Shown here piece by piece: positions 18,928-31,655 of a stretch of 64,000 nt of DNA. The translations under genes were made by a program, and so were the position numbers. This stretch comes from Prochlorococcus sp. AG-347-L19. Lineage in GTDB: Bacteria; Cyanobacteriota; Cyanobacteriia; PCC-6307; Cyanobiaceae. Location of the stretch: assembly GCA_003278895.1 (NCBI GenBank), contig QCCO01000002.1, positions 43,205 to 107,204 on the forward strand, written 5' to 3'. The notes under the pieces are model-generated. The model was not told the DNA's origin. It saw only the letters and a list, made by a program, of their open reading frames with translations, and did not search any database. Numbering within the stretch: position 1 is the first letter of the stretch; every line of letters begins with the position of its first letter.

Positions 18928-20172
18928 ATGCCAAATTTCCATCGAGTAGTTATTACTGGTATCGGAGCAGTAACACCAATTGGTAATAACATTGATGAAT
19001 ATTTAGTCGGTCTTCAAACAGGAACTAATGGGGTCTCAGATATTTCTCTCTTTGATCCTGGACAGCATCCCTGCAAATTTGCTGCAGAAGTAAAATATCT
19101 TCAATCTGAAAATTTTATTGAAGCTAAAGAATCCAAAAGATGGGATCGTTTTGCCCAGTTTGGAGTTATTGCTGCAAAGCAAGCCTTTAATGATTCTGGA
19201 CTTGAAATTACTGAAGATAATGCATCAAGAATTGGAGTGATTATTGGTTCTGGTGTTGGAGGCTTACTAACTATGGAAAGTCAAGCTCAAATATTGAGTC
19301 ATAAAGGGCCTAAAAGAGTAAGTCCATTTACAGTCCCAATGATGATTCCAAACATGGCAACTGGATTAGCTGCAATCGCTTTGGGTGCAAAAGGACCAAG
19401 TTCCTCAGTTTCCACCGCTTGCGCTGCCGGTTCAAATGCAATTGGTGATTCATTTAGACTACTCCAACTCGGAAAAGCAGATGCAATGATCTGTGGGGGA
19501 GCAGAAGCAAGTATTACGCCTCTTGGAGTAGCTGGTTTTGCCAGTGCCAAAGCTCTTTCTTCCAGAAATGACAGCCCTCAAACTGCTAGCAGACCTTTTG
19601 ATGCAGAAAGAGATGGATTTGTGATTGGAGAGGGATCTGGAATTCTTGTTTTAGAAACTTTAGAAAATGCAAAAAAAAGGAATGCGAAAATTTATGCAGA
19701 AATAGTTGGATATGGAACAACATGTGATGCTCATCATATTACTGCTCCATCTCCAGGCGGGGTTGGAGGCGCCCAAGCTATAAAATTAGCAATTGAAGAC
19801 GCTTGTCTTAGCCTAGAAAAAATTGATTACATAAATGCTCATGGAACGAGTACATCAGCTAATGACAAAAATGAAACTTCTGCAATTAAATCAATTTTTA
19901 AAGACAGATCTTACCTCATTCCTGTAAGCTCTACTAAGTCGATGACAGGTCATCTTTTAGGAGGCTCAGGAGGTATAGAAGCTGTAGCTTGTATACTTTC
20001 TTTGACACATAATTTTATCCCTCCTACAATAAACTACGTCAATCCAGATCCAGAATGTGATCTTGATTATGTACCAAATAATGCAAGAGAAGCTCAAATA
20101 GGAGTTGCTCTTTCTAATTCTTTCGGCTTTGGTGGTCACAATGTTTGCCTTGCTTTCAGCAAAATGAATTGA
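18928..20172 (+). CDS. fabF: 3-oxoacyl-ACP synthase II
   Basis: RVVITGIGAVTPIG, VSTACAAGSNAIGD, NAHGTSTSANDKNE, LSNSFGFGGHN. Confidence 0.97.
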   Translation: MPNFHRVVITGIGAVTPIGNNIDEYLVGLQTGTNGVSDISLFDPGQHPCKFAAEVKYLQSENFIEAKESKRWDRFAQFGVIAAKQAFNDSGLEITEDNASRIGVIIGSGVGGLLTMESQAQILSHKGPKRVSPFTVPMMIPNMATGLAAIALGAKGPSSSVSTACAAGSNAIGDSFRLLQLGKADAMICGGAEASITPLGVAGFASAKALSSRNDSPQTASRPFDAERDGFVIGEGSGILVLETLENAKKRNAKIYAEIVGYGTTCDAHHITAPSPGGVGGAQAIKLAIEDACLSLEKIDYINAHGTSTSANDKNETSAIKSIFKDRSYLIPVSSTKSMTGHLLGGSGGIEAVACILSLTHNFIPPTINYVNPDPECDLDYVPNNAREAQIGVALSNSFGFGGHNVCLAFSKMN

Positions 20173-20215
20173 AGACAACCAATTCTGTATTTCCCACTTA
20201 ACTTAATTTAAAACA

Positions 20216-22222
20216 ATGGTCGCTGCATCTGTTTCATTAGAATCACTTTGTGTAAATAGTATAAGAATGCTTGCTGTAGATGCAGTAAATAAATCTAATA
20301 GTGGACATCCTGGATTACCAATGGGATGCGCTCCTATGGGTTATGCATTATGGCAAAACATACTTAATCACAACCCGAATAACCCCAAATGGTTCAATAG
20401 AGACCGTTTTGTATTATCAGCTGGTCATGGCTGTATGTTGTTATATTCCTTGCTTCATTTGACAGGATATAAATCAGTTTCTATAGAAGATATTAAAGAA
20501 TTTAGGCAATGGGGATCAAAAACACCTGGACATCCAGAAACATTCGAAACTGAAGGTGTTGAAGTTACAGCAGGACCTCTTGGAGCAGGCATTTCAAATG
20601 CAGTTGGTTTAGCAATAGCTGAAACTCACTTAGCAGCTAAATTTAATAAGCCTGATTGCAATATCGTTGATCACTATACTTACGTAATAATGGGTGACGG
20701 CTGTAATCAAGAGGGTATTGCATCAGAGGCCTGCTCGCTAGCTGGTCATCTTAAGCTTGGAAAATTAATTGCACTCTATGACGACAATCAAATTACAATT
20801 GATGGGCGAACTGATGTTTCTTTCACCGAAGATGTCTTAAAAAGATACGAAGCTTATGGATGGCATGTACAACATGTTGAAGATGGAAATCATGATGTCA
20901 AAGGAATAACTGAAGCTATCGAAAAAGCAAAATTAATTACTGATAAGCCTTCAATTATAAAAATTTCTACGACCATAGGGTATGGTTCGCCCAATAAATC
21001 AGATACTGCTGGTATTCATGGAGCAGCTGTTGGAGAAGAAGAAGCTGCATTAACTAGAGAGTTTCTAAATTGGGAATATCCCCCATTTGAAATACCGGAT
21101 GAAGTATATGCCCATTTTAGAAAATCAATAGAAAAAGGCGAAAATTTAGAGAAAGAATGGGATTCTAAATTTGAAGAATATTCAAAAAAATATCCCTCTG
21201 AAGGAGCTGAGTTAAGTAGAATGTTAAAAGGCCAATTACCTGAGAATTGGGACTCAGATCTCCCTTCCTATACACCCGATGATAAAGGTTTAGCCACAAG
21301 AAAGCATTCACAAATATGTTTAGGTGCTTTAGGACCTAACCTGCCAGAATTAATTGGTGGATCTGCAGATTTGACACACTCTAACTACACAGATATCAAG
21401 GGAGAAACTGGATCATTCCAGCCTCATAGTCCTGAAAAAAGATATTTACATTTTGGTGTACGAGAGCACGCTATGGCAGCTGTACTTAATGGAATTGCCT
21501 ATCATAATAGTGGTCTCATTCCTTATGGTGGAACTTTCCTTGTTTTCGCCGATTATATGAGAGGCTCAATGAGGCTTTCAGCACTCAGCGAATTAGGAGT
21601 GATCTATGTATTAACCCATGATTCAATTGGGGTAGGAGAAGACGGTCCAACACATCAACCTATCGAAACTATCCCTTCTCTTCGTGCCATGCCTAACATG
21701 CTAGTTTTCAGACCAGGAGATGGAAACGAGACAAGTGGAGCTTATAAGCTTGCTATTCAAAATCGAAAAAGACCTTCTGCCCTATGTTTAAGTAGACAAG
21801 GTATGCCAAATCAAGAAAACACTTCGATCGAAAAAGTTGCTCTAGGTGGATATGTAGTTTCCGATTGCGAGGGAACACCAGATCTAATATTTATTGGTAC
21901 TGGAAGCGAACTGAATCTTTGCATTGAAGCAAGTAAGCAAATCTCAAGCTTAGGTAAAAAAGTTAGAGTTGTTTCTATGCCTTGTATAGAACTTTTTGAA
22001 GAGCAAGAAGAATCTTACAAAGAAAGTGTTTTACCTAGTAGCGTGAAAAAGAGAGTAGTAGTAGAAGCTGCCCATTCATTTGGTTGGCACAAATATACAG
22101 GTTTTGAAGGAATTTGTATTACTATGGATAGTTTTGGTGCATCAGCCCCTGGTGGAGAATGTATGAAAAATTTTGGATTTACAGTCGAAAACGTAGTTAA
22201 TAAGACAAAGGAAATTTTATAA
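20216..22222 (+). CDS. tktA: Transketolase
   Basis: [42 protein letters not shown]. Confidence 0.97.
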   Translation: MVAASVSLESLCVNSIRMLAVDAVNKSNSGHPGLPMGCAPMGYALWQNILNHNPNNPKWFNRDRFVLSAGHGCMLLYSLLHLTGYKSVSIEDIKEFRQWGSKTPGHPETFETEGVEVTAGPLGAGISNAVGLAIAETHLAAKFNKPDCNIVDHYTYVIMGDGCNQEGIASEACSLAGHLKLGKLIALYDDNQITIDGRTDVSFTEDVLKRYEAYGWHVQHVEDGNHDVKGITEAIEKAKLITDKPSIIKISTTIGYGSPNKSDTAGIHGAAVGEEEAALTREFLNWEYPPFEIPDEVYAHFRKSIEKGENLEKEWDSKFEEYSKKYPSEGAELSRMLKGQLPENWDSDLPSYTPDDKGLATRKHSQICLGALGPNLPELIGGSADLTHSNYTDIKGETGSFQPHSPEKRYLHFGVREHAMAAVLNGIAYHNSGLIPYGGTFLVFADYMRGSMRLSALSELGVIYVLTHDSIGVGEDGPTHQPIETIPSLRAMPNMLVFRPGDGNETSGAYKLAIQNRKRPSALCLSRQGMPNQENTSIEKVALGGYVVSDCEGTPDLIFIGTGSELNLCIEASKQISSLGKKVRVVSMPCIELFEEQEESYKESVLPSSVKKRVVVEAAHSFGWHKYTGFEGICITMDSFGASAPGGECMKNFGFTVENVVNKTKEIL

Positions 22223-22236
22223 CCACTAACTAATCA

Positions 22237-23610
<1,374 letters not shown>

Positions 23611-23654
23611 TTACAAATTTTTAAAAAGAGTTATTACTAAAGTTTGATCAAATC

Positions 23655-23740
23655 TCCACTTCCCTGCATCAAGATTAAGGATTCAGGTTCAAAGGGTATG
23701 ATCTCAGCTAAGTTAAATTTCCTAGCACCCCTAGTCTTAA
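23655..23740 (-). promoter_or_regulatory. TPP riboswitch (THI element) upstream of thiC
   Basis: Minus strand reads GACTAGGGGTGCTAGG...GCTGAGATCATACCCTTTGAACCTGA...GATGCAGGGAAGTGG, matching the conserved THI-box GGGGTGC/CTGAGA/ACCC/GAACCTGA/AGGGAAG elements. Confidence 0.92.
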
Positions 23741-23786
23741 ACTTATTAATAGCGCTTTTCTAAAAAATAGTCATCTCATGTTTCGT

Positions 23787-23819
23787 AAAAGTTAAATAAG
23801 GTAATTTTATTTAACTTTT
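23787..23819 (-). terminator. Candidate terminator hairpin overlapping the stop codon of the upstream minus-strand gene
   Basis: Perfect 13-bp stem AAAAGTTAAATAA / TTATTTAACTTTT, 7-nt loop; stem contains the TAA of ORF 23807-24022. Confidence 0.5.
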
Positions 23820-24022
23820 TTGTAAGCCTTTATCTTTTTTAAAATATTCCTCCTATCCAATTGTCTATTTATTCCCCTCTCTAAAATAATTGCAATCCCC
23901 ATTAAGCCAATTGGCAAATAAAAAATCTTCCTAGAATTCTCCCTAAAAATTAATCCGATAACAGATATGAGAATCATGGAAGGAGCCACAAAAGATAAAA
24001 TAAATCTTTTATTAATTTTCAT
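23807..24022 (-). CDS. Small membrane protein, conserved hypothetical
   Basis: 71 aa with two predicted TM segments; start overlaps the stop of the upstream amidohydrolase. Confidence 0.65.
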   Translation of the reverse strand: MKINKRFILSFVAPSMILISVIGLIFRENSRKIFYLPIGLMGIAIILERGINRQLDRRNILKKIKAYKKVK

Positions 24023-25203
24023 TTACCAATTGTATTAATATTTTCATTGCTTAATTTTACTATGGATTCTGTTATCACTTTAATTCCAACAGCAATAGCT
24101 CTTTCGTCTGGGTCAAATTTAGAACTATGAAGAGGAGCACATCCATTTGAAGAAGAAACGCCAAGCCTAAACATTGCTCCTGGAATCTCATTTAAGAATT
24201 CAGCGAAATCTTCAGCTCCTAATGATGGTTTTTGTAATTCGATAACATTTTTTTGACCCAAAACCTTAATTCCCGAATCTCTGATGACTCTATTAATTTC
24301 AGAATTATTATTAACTGCTGGAGTGATTTCTCTAAATATTACTTTTGCATCAGCTCCGCAACCATTAGCTAAAGAAGTAATATTTGCATTTAGCCAATTA
24401 CCAATATCCTTAAATACCTTACGATTAGTGCATCTAACCGTACCAATTAAAGTAACCTTTTCTGCAAGAACATTGAATGCATTTCCACCATTTATTTTCC
24501 CAAAAGTTATTACTATAGGATCTAAAGGATCTAACTTTCGTGTTATTGATTCTTGAATTCCTGAGATAACTTTGGATGCCACCCAAATAGCATCAACTCC
24601 TTCATGAGGTCGGGCACCATGGCCTGATTTTCCTTGAATCTCTACCTTCAGTTCTCCAGCAGCTGCAGTTAAACTTCCCTCTTTAATGCCAATAGTCCCT
24701 ACACATAAGTCCGGGTAGACATGAACTCCCAAAATATGGGTTAAACCATTAGTTGCACCGTCCTCAATCATCCATCTAGCTCCACTCGCAATTTCTTCAG
24801 CGGGCTGAAAAATTATCCGAATACCAAAGTTTAGTTTTAAATCCCTAATAATTTTTGCTACTCCCAATCCAATTGATATGTGTAAATCGTGTCCACAGGC
24901 GTGCATGACACCATCTACTTTTGAAGAAAAACTTAATTTAGTTTCCTCAAATATTGGCAAAGCATCCATATCCACTCTTAAACCTATAATGCCTTTATCT
25001 AATGGCCCAAAATCAGCTATAACTCCAGTCCTGCCTATAGATTCTCTAACTTTCCAACCAATATTTTTTAAAAAACCACTTATCAAAATTGCTGTTTGAT
25101 TTTCAAGTCCACTTAATTCCGGATGTGCATGAATATGTCTTCTTAAGTTAATTAATTCATCATTAAACGAATCAACTTTTTTATAAAACTGATCTCTATT
25201 CAT
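24019..25203 (-). CDS. M20-family amidohydrolase (IAA-amino acid hydrolase / N-acyl-amino acid amidohydrolase type)
   Basis: LRRHIHAHPELSGLE, MHACGHDLH, IFQPAEE, LGAEDFAEFL. Confidence 0.92.
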   Translation of the reverse strand: MNRDQFYKKVDSFNDELINLRRHIHAHPELSGLENQTAILISGFLKNIGWKVRESIGRTGVIADFGPLDKGIIGLRVDMDALPIFEETKLSFSSKVDGVMHACGHDLHISIGLGVAKIIRDLKLNFGIRIIFQPAEEIASGARWMIEDGATNGLTHILGVHVYPDLCVGTIGIKEGSLTAAAGELKVEIQGKSGHGARPHEGVDAIWVASKVISGIQESITRKLDPLDPIVITFGKINGGNAFNVLAEKVTLIGTVRCTNRKVFKDIGNWLNANITSLANGCGADAKVIFREITPAVNNNSEINRVIRDSGIKVLGQKNVIELQKPSLGAEDFAEFLNEIPGAMFRLGVSSSNGCAPLHSSKFDPDERAIAVGIKVITESIVKLSNENINTIGK

Positions 25204-25207
25204 TGAC

Positions 25208-26008
25208 TTATTTTAAATCGATAAAGTTCATTAAATCTTTAATTGGTTGTGGAGGCCATCTTCTTACTTTTTTTAACCATTCTTCATCACTATATCTAGG
25301 ATCTAATTCAGTTACCGCTATCCAATTACTTTCTGCCTTACCAAATTCACCCTTGGACCAATTCAAAGCTGTTAAAGCTGCCCTAGCATCTGCAAAAGTT
25401 GGATAACGTCTAATTAATTTTTTTAATTCTTTTTCAGATTCATCAATATTCCCCAACTGGAAATCTGCTAAAGCTTTGCTTGACCTAGCCATTGCGAATC
25501 CAGGATTGTATAAAGAAGCTTTTGAAAATAAATCTCTTGCTTTTTCCCAATTTAATGTAGAGCCTTCTACATTAGCCAAATTATATAAAGCAGAGAAATT
25601 TTTACTATCTTGCGAAATAACGAACATATAATCTTTTTTAGCTTGCGACCATTGACTCAATGCTTCCTCGGCTATCCCCCTGTTAATGTAAGGATCTATT
25701 TCACTAGGATTCAAACTTATTGCCTTATTTTGGTCATCTATTGATCCCTTTGCATCTCCTAAAACAAGTCTTACATTACCTCTATTGCTCAAACCTGCAG
25801 CATCATCTGGATAAGTATCAAGATATTGATTCCATTCTTTTAAAGCGAGATTAAAGTTTCCGCCTGAAGTTAGATCTAATGCATTTTTAAACAAATCCTT
25901 TCTCAAAGGCAATGAGTAGCATGGTTCAATATAAAAAATATTCAAAAAAACAATAATTAATAAAAAACAAACCTTAACTTTTTTAAAAGATATCATTTTT
26001 TGAATCAA
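25208..26008 (-). CDS. TPR-repeat protein with N-terminal signal/TM segment
   Basis: Hydrophobic N-terminus ([20 protein letters not shown]) followed by repeated TPR units; RRWPPQP C-terminal motif. Confidence 0.85.
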   Translation of the reverse strand: MIQKMISFKKVKVCFLLIIVFLNIFYIEPCYSLPLRKDLFKNALDLTSGGNFNLALKEWNQYLDTYPDDAAGLSNRGNVRLVLGDAKGSIDDQNKAISLNPSEIDPYINRGIAEEALSQWSQAKKDYMFVISQDSKNFSALYNLANVEGSTLNWEKARDLFSKASLYNPGFAMARSSKALADFQLGNIDESEKELKKLIRRYPTFADARAALTALNWSKGEFGKAESNWIAVTELDPRYSDEEWLKKVRRWPPQPIKDLMNFIDLK

Positions 26009-27041
26009 TGTACTGTTTTCCTAAAGGGGTAAGCAATCTTCCTCTAGGAGTTCTCGTGAGGAAACCAATTTTGATAAGATATGGCTCAACTATAAATTCT
26101 AACATTGAAGAATCATCACCCAAGCCAGCTGCAATTGAATGAAGGCCTGTTGGAATATTATTGTTTTGGTTAAGAAACGATAAATAGTGCCTATCTAAAG
26201 AATCCAACCCCTTTTCGTCTATTTGGTAGGAATTTAAAGCTTTTTTTATTAAATTCACGGAAATCTTATTAGTTTTCTTAACAACCTGAGCATAATCTCT
26301 AACTCGTTTTAATAATCTTAAAGCAATTCTTGGAGTCCCTCGAGATACCTTTGCTAAATCATAAGATGCATCATCATCTAAATTGAGTTTGATTAATCGA
26401 GAGAAATTAACAATTATTTGTTTTAACTCATCATATGTATAAAATTCAATTTTCTGAGAAATACCAAATCTATCCCTTAGAGGTGCACTTATAGAGGTTA
26501 ATTTAGTTGTTGCACCAATTAGAGTAAACCTAGGAAGATTAATTGTTTTGCAACGGGCTCCTCTATTAGCTCCCATAGTCAAGTCGAGTCTAAAATCTTC
26601 CATTGCAGAATATAACAACTCTTCAGTTAACCTATTTAGGCGATGTATTTCATCGATAAATAAAACTTCACCTTCTTTTAATCCAAGAAGTAACCCTACA
26701 ATATCTCTAGGTCTTTCAATTGCTGGTGCAGTCGCTATCCTGCATTTTGTATGCAATTCATTAGCTATCAAAAAAGCAAGAGTTGTCTTACCTAAACCAG
26801 GCTGTCCGTATAAAAGAGTGTGCTCCAAAGGTTCTTTTCTCAAAATTGAAGCATCTATAGCTATTTTTAAAGAAGATTTAAGTTGTTCTTGGCCAATAAA
26901 TTCTTTTAAAGTAAGAGGCCGCGCTAAATTTAGATTATTATTTATTTTTTCTTCTGGAATGATTTTTGAATCAACTAGCCTAAGCTCTTTTTTACGAAGA
27001 GAAAAGTCATTATCGCCTATATTGGAAGAAATTATTGCCAT
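25983..27041 (-). CDS. ruvB: Holliday junction DNA helicase RuvB
   Basis: [59 protein letters not shown]. Confidence 0.97.
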   Translation of the reverse strand: MAIISSNIGDNDFSLRKKELRLVDSKIIPEEKINNNLNLARPLTLKEFIGQEQLKSSLKIAIDASILRKEPLEHTLLYGQPGLGKTTLAFLIANELHTKCRIATAPAIERPRDIVGLLLGLKEGEVLFIDEIHRLNRLTEELLYSAMEDFRLDLTMGANRGARCKTINLPRFTLIGATTKLTSISAPLRDRFGISQKIEFYTYDELKQIIVNFSRLIKLNLDDDASYDLAKVSRGTPRIALRLLKRVRDYAQVVKKTNKISVNLIKKALNSYQIDEKGLDSLDRHYLSFLNQNNNIPTGLHSIAAGLGDDSSMLEFIVEPYLIKIGFLTRTPRGRLLTPLGKQYIDSKNDIF

Positions 27042-27093
27042 AATGAAAGGTTAATTGCAATTGTTAAGAGTAGAAAGATTTTTTACAACTAAA

Positions 27094-27588
27094 ATGGCAA
27101 AAAATTCAAACAAAGTTAAAAGAAATACTAATCAAGAAAATAATTTTAAACTTCTAGCGGAGAATAGATATGCAAAATTTCAATACGCAATATCTGAAAC
27201 AATCGAAGCTGGAATTGAGCTTTTAGGAACTGAAGTTAAGTCCATTAGAAACGGAAAAGCAAATTTAAGGGATGGGTACTGTTCATTCAGAGATGGCGAG
27301 ATCTTATTATTAAATGTTCACATTTCACCACATAAAAATGTGGGGTCTTTCTTTAATCATGATCCATTAAGAAATAGAAAGTTGCTACTTCATAAAAAAG
27401 AAATCAAAAGAATGAAATCTAACACTGAAAAAAAAGGAATGACTATTGTTCCATTATCTCTTTATTTAAAAGGCTCATGGATAAAACTAACTATTGGAGT
27501 CGGCAAAGGAAAAAAATTACATGACAAACGCCAAGATGAAAAACAAAAAAGTATAAAAAAAGAAATCAACTCTGCACTAAAAAGATAA
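27094..27588 (+). CDS. smpB: SsrA-binding protein (ORF extends to TTG at 27055; ATG at 27094 more likely)
   Basis: [43 protein letters not shown]. Confidence 0.95.
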   Translation: MAKNSNKVKRNTNQENNFKLLAENRYAKFQYAISETIEAGIELLGTEVKSIRNGKANLRDGYCSFRDGEILLLNVHISPHKNVGSFFNHDPLRNRKLLLHKKEIKRMKSNTEKKGMTIVPLSLYLKGSWIKLTIGVGKGKKLHDKRQDEKQKSIKKEINSALKR

Positions 27589-27599
27589 AAATGTTGAAA

Positions 27600-27848
27600 C
27601 TATGAATCTAAACTAACTGAACTTGGAGGTGGGGAGGGATCTGGATCTGCAATTAACATATGCTGTAAAACAGTTTCGGGTCTCTCACTATCTCTCCAGC
27701 GAATTTTGTATGCAGGCATTTTTGTACCCCTACTTGTTGTTTGCTCTACTGGCTCAATAACCCATCCTCTTCTTGATCGGCCTTGAGGATTTCTTTTTAC
27801 TACTGCATCCGCATGTTTGAAACGGAAACCAACACGTTCACCACTCAT
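27600..27848 (-). CDS. Conserved hypothetical protein (cyanobacterial), basic
   Basis: 82-aa intact ORF with conserved-looking core GRSRRGWVIEP...KIRWRDSERPE. Confidence 0.7.
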   Translation of the reverse strand: MSGERVGFRFKHADAVVKRNPQGRSRRGWVIEPVEQTTSRGTKMPAYKIRWRDSERPETVLQHMLIADPDPSPPPSSVSLDS

Positions 27849-27876
27849 TTAAAAAATTTCGTATTGGAATAATTAT

Positions 27877-29415
27877 CTAGTTTACTTCATTCAAGGGTAA
27901 TTTTTCATTTTTTTTTGAAGTTATTTCTGGTTTTAATAATGGGAAAGGGATTACATCTCTAATTGATGCGCTATTAGTAATTAACATAATTAACCTATCT
28001 ATGCCTATTCCTAGCCCTCCAGTCGGCGGCATGCCAATCTCTAAAGCATTCAAGAAATCTTCATCTATGCAGTGCGCCTCAAGATCTCCTTCATCTCTAA
28101 GGGATTGCTGTAATTGCATTCTTTCTCTTTGATCTACTGGATCTATCAACTCACTAAACGCATTTGCTAGCTCTCGACCAACAATGAATAATTCAAATCT
28201 TTGAACCATTTCTTTATTATCAAGATGAGGTCTAGCTAAAGGAGAAATTTCAACAGGATAATCAATAACAAAAGTGGGTTCGATAAGTTTTGATTCTACT
28301 TTTTGCTCGAAGACCTCATTTAAAAGTCTTCCCAAAGTATTGACTTTATTAGAGCAATCAACATTTATACTTTTAACGGCTTTTTTTGCTAGTTGAAAGT
28401 CTCCACTGAAAGAATCAAAATCAATCCCTGTGAATTTTTTGACAATATCTTTCATGGATATTCTTAACCAAGGTTTAGAAAAATCAATTTCTTTATTTTG
28501 ATAATTTATAGTTAAAGACCCGCATGCATCAGATACGATATCTTTAATCAATTCTTCTGTTAAATTCATCATATCGACATAGTCAGAAAAAGCTTGATAA
28601 ATTTCAACTGAAGTAAATTCTGGGTTATGCCTTGTGCTTATCCCCTCATTACGAAAGATTCTCCCCAATTCATATACTTTCTCAAATCCTCCAACAACCA
28701 TTCTTTTTAAATGTAATTCTGTGGCTATTCTTAGATACAGCGGAATATCTAATGTATTGTGATGAGTAATAAATGGTCTTGCTTCAGCACCACCAGCCTC
28801 TGATTGCAGAATTGGAGTCTCTATCTCTAAAAAATTTCTATTATCTAACCATTTTCTTATAAAGCTTATACATTTTGCTCTAGTTTTAAATACATTTTTA
28901 GAGTAAGGATTCACTATTAAATCTAGATAACGTTGTCTATATCTTTTTTCAATATCAGACAATCCATGCCATTTATCTGGTAATGGTTGTAATGATTTAG
29001 ATAACATTTCCCATTTTTCTACTTTAATTGAAAGCTCACCTTTATTAGTTTTTTTAATAGTTCCATAAACGCCGATCCAATCGCCAATATCTACCAATTC
29101 CTTGATATCTTCAAAAGACAATAATTTTTGTTTTTCTAAATTTAAATTAATAATCCTTTTATCTATATAAAGCTGAATCTGATCTTCTTGATCACTTATC
29201 GTGAAAAAGGCAATTTTACCCATTACCCTTTTTGCCATTACTCTACCAGCTAGAGAAACACTGAATTCTTCCTCTTGACCATTTTCTAAATAATCAAATT
29301 TTTGAATAAGAAATTTAGTAGTATGTGAAACTCTAAAACTCTGTGCGTAAGAAGCAAATCCTTTACTAGAGAGTGTATTAGCTTTTTTTAAACGAGCTTC
29401 TTTTATTTCAGACAA
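27877..29415 (-). CDS. lysS: Lysyl-tRNA synthetase (class II)
   Basis: [52 protein letters not shown]. Confidence 0.97.
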   Translation of the reverse strand: MSEIKEARLKKANTLSSKGFASYAQSFRVSHTTKFLIQKFDYLENGQEEEFSVSLAGRVMAKRVMGKIAFFTISDQEDQIQLYIDKRIINLNLEKQKLLSFEDIKELVDIGDWIGVYGTIKKTNKGELSIKVEKWEMLSKSLQPLPDKWHGLSDIEKRYRQRYLDLIVNPYSKNVFKTRAKCISFIRKWLDNRNFLEIETPILQSEAGGAEARPFITHHNTLDIPLYLRIATELHLKRMVVGGFEKVYELGRIFRNEGISTRHNPEFTSVEIYQAFSDYVDMMNLTEELIKDIVSDACGSLTINYQNKEIDFSKPWLRISMKDIVKKFTGIDFDSFSGDFQLAKKAVKSINVDCSNKVNTLGRLLNEVFEQKVESKLIEPTFVIDYPVEISPLARPHLDNKEMVQRFELFIVGRELANAFSELIDPVDQRERMQLQQSLRDEGDLEAHCIDEDFLNALEIGMPPTGGLGIGIDRLIMLITNSASIRDVIPFPLLKPEITSKKNEKLPLNEVN

Positions 29416-29459
29416 AATTTATTTTAATATTTTATTTAATAAAATTATCAGAATGTGGC

Positions 29460-30206
29460 TCAACTTGCCAAAGATGTTGCTGTTTCGCCAACTCTTTGGG
29501 ATGCGTAACCAATTCCTCTAACAGTTAAAATTAATTCTGGATTTCTTGGATCTGGTTCCAATTTACCTCTTAATCTAGCTACATATACATCTACAACTCG
29601 TAAATCTGCAGCTCTTCGAGGAGGATATCCCCATAGTTGTTCTAATATTTCTGCTCGCGGGACAACCTTACCAGGCTCGTCAAATAATAATTCTAGAAGG
29701 CTAAATTCAGTATAAGTTAAGCTTATTCTATCCCCTGCTCTAGAAACTTGTCTGCGATTAGTATCAACAACTAGACTTCCAAATTTCATAACTCCTTTGC
29801 CTGAAGGAACTTCTTTAGTTTCAGTAACCGATACAGTTGGGCCCATTCTTCGCAAAATAGTAGCTATTCTTGCCTCTAGCTCTTTTGGGCTAAACGGTTT
29901 TGATAAATAATCATCAGCCCCTAAATCCAAACCTGCGACTCTCTCTGAAATAGCTTCTAAAGCAGTTAAGAATATTATTGGTACGACTGATTCAGCTCTA
30001 ATTCTTCTACAAACAGCAAATCCATCCATTTTTGGAAGCATAACATCGAGAACTATTAAGTCTGGAGAATCCCTCTGAAAAGACTCAAGAGCTTCTTCTC
30101 CGTTAGTGGCGGAATAAACTTGATATCCAGCAAGTTGAAGCCTCGTAACTAATACCTTCAAAACTGCTGGTTCATCATCAACAACTAAAATTCTCGCCTT
30201 TGACAT
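29460..30206 (-). CDS. rpaB: OmpR-family response regulator, RpaB type
   Basis: VDDEPAVLKVLVTRLQLAGY, LDVMLPKMDGFAVCRRIR, winged-helix PRRAADLRVVDVYVARLRGKLEPDPRNPELILTVRGIGY. Confidence 0.9.
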   Translation of the reverse strand: MSKARILVVDDEPAVLKVLVTRLQLAGYQVYSATNGEEALESFQRDSPDLIVLDVMLPKMDGFAVCRRIRAESVVPIIFLTALEAISERVAGLDLGADDYLSKPFSPKELEARIATILRRMGPTVSVTETKEVPSGKGVMKFGSLVVDTNRRQVSRAGDRISLTYTEFSLLELLFDEPGKVVPRAEILEQLWGYPPRRAADLRVVDVYVARLRGKLEPDPRNPELILTVRGIGYASQRVGETATSLAS

Positions 30207-30380
30207 AGTTAAAAAAGATTTCTCGATATTTCAAAGCAAAAACTATTGCATTGAATTTTCATTCTAACAATTAAAAATATAACATTACGAACCCTCAAAG
30301 AGATATTCTGTATGTTTAAAAAAATTTAAAATAATTTGAAGATTTAAATTTTTTAAACAAGTTTTAGTTCTTGCCGAAAT

Positions 30381-30932
30381 TTATTTCTGCGGTTTTCTTC
30401 TTGAAAATTTAAACATTCTTAAAAGTTGGGAGCATATAAAAGGAGCAAAAAAACCTGTCAAAAAAACTTCAGCCAAAATGTTTTTTACACCAGGAATAAA
30501 CATTAAAGAATTACTATCTGAATAATTTATTAACAAAATTTGTAAAAAATGAAAAGTCCCGCATAAAAAACTTCCAAAAGAACAAATCAAACCATACCTA
30601 AAATGTTCCACCAAAATATCATTATGTAATTTAATTCTTCCAAACAAAAATCCACAAAAAATTAAACCTGGTATTTGGGTGAAATTACTATCTAAAGTTA
30701 TAGAGTCTAAAATTAAACCTAAAAATAAGCCAAATATTAATCCATTGATTGATCCATTAATCATTGACCAAGGTAATAACCAAAATAACGGCCAGTATGG
30801 CTGAACTCCTAAAAATCCAAGCCAATTAGGGTGCCACAAAAAAATAATTGGGATAAAAATAAAACTAATTATTGATAATTTTTTTATAAAAAATTTATTC
30901 ATTAAATATTTAGTTTCAAAATTTGTACCCAA
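30381..30932 (-). CDS. mreD: Rod shape-determining protein MreD (putative)
   Basis: Hydrophobic polytopic protein directly after mreB-mreC. Confidence 0.75.
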   Translation of the reverse strand: MGTNFETKYLMNKFFIKKLSIISFIFIPIIFLWHPNWLGFLGVQPYWPLFWLLPWSMINGSINGLIFGLFLGLILDSITLDSNFTQIPGLIFCGFLFGRIKLHNDILVEHFRYGLICSFGSFLCGTFHFLQILLINYSDSNSLMFIPGVKNILAEVFLTGFFAPFICSQLLRMFKFSRRKPQK

Positions 30933-31651
30933 TCAATCAAGTGAGGTTTTGCCAAAAGTGAAATTTTTGCCGTTTTTTTTGATTTCAATGTCTCATCTAC
31001 AGAATGGACGATACCAATAGGAATATTTGGAGGTAATAACGTACTAGCAGGAGATGATGTTACAAAATCTCCTACTTTAATATCAGCATCTTTTGAATAA
31101 ATAATTAAGCTAGGATAATCATCTCCTAAACCGACAAGTAATCCATTAATTTGAATTCTATCCACCCAAACACCTAACTTACTTTCTGGAGAAGTTATTA
31201 ATGTTACCGAGGAAGTGAATAAAGAAATATTAGTGATTCTTCCTAATAATCCACCCGGACCAAGAACAATACTACCAATTTCTACTCCATCCTTTAAACC
31301 TTTGTTTAAAATTATTTGTCTCCACCAACTACCTGTTTTTCTCGAAATAACTGCAGCTGAAATATAATCAATATTTGATGATTTTTGAAGGGATAAGATT
31401 TCCCGTAATCTTTTATTATCCTTTTTAAGAAGATTTAACTTTATAAAAGATTCTTGGTCTAAGCTCTTAAGGATTATTTCTTTTTGAAATTGACCGGGCC
31501 AAAAGGGTTTTGAAATAAAATAATAAAAATCCTTATAAAGAGATCCTTTTGATATTCTTACAAATACTAAAAATAAAAAAATTGCAAAAAAAACCCAACT
31601 TTTTTTTTTATGCCACCAACGACTAGTAGAAATTCGTCGGATATTAAACAT
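30902..31651 (-). CDS. mreC: Rod shape-determining protein MreC
   Basis: VISRKTGSWWRQIILNKGLKDGVEIGSIVLGPGGLLGRI; between mreB and mreD. Confidence 0.92.
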   Translation of the reverse strand: MFNIRRISTSRWWHKKKSWVFFAIFLFLVFVRISKGSLYKDFYYFISKPFWPGQFQKEIILKSLDQESFIKLNLLKKDNKRLREILSLQKSSNIDYISAAVISRKTGSWWRQIILNKGLKDGVEIGSIVLGPGGLLGRITNISLFTSSVTLITSPESKLGVWVDRIQINGLLVGLGDDYPSLIIYSKDADIKVGDFVTSSPASTLLPPNIPIGIVHSVDETLKSKKTAKISLLAKPHLIDWVQILKLNI

Positions 31652-31655
31652 AATA

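Noticed and set aside
26548-27054. 168-aa plus-strand ORF antisense to ruvB
   Set aside because: Fully opposite a strongly conserved ruvB reading frame; no recognisable protein features.
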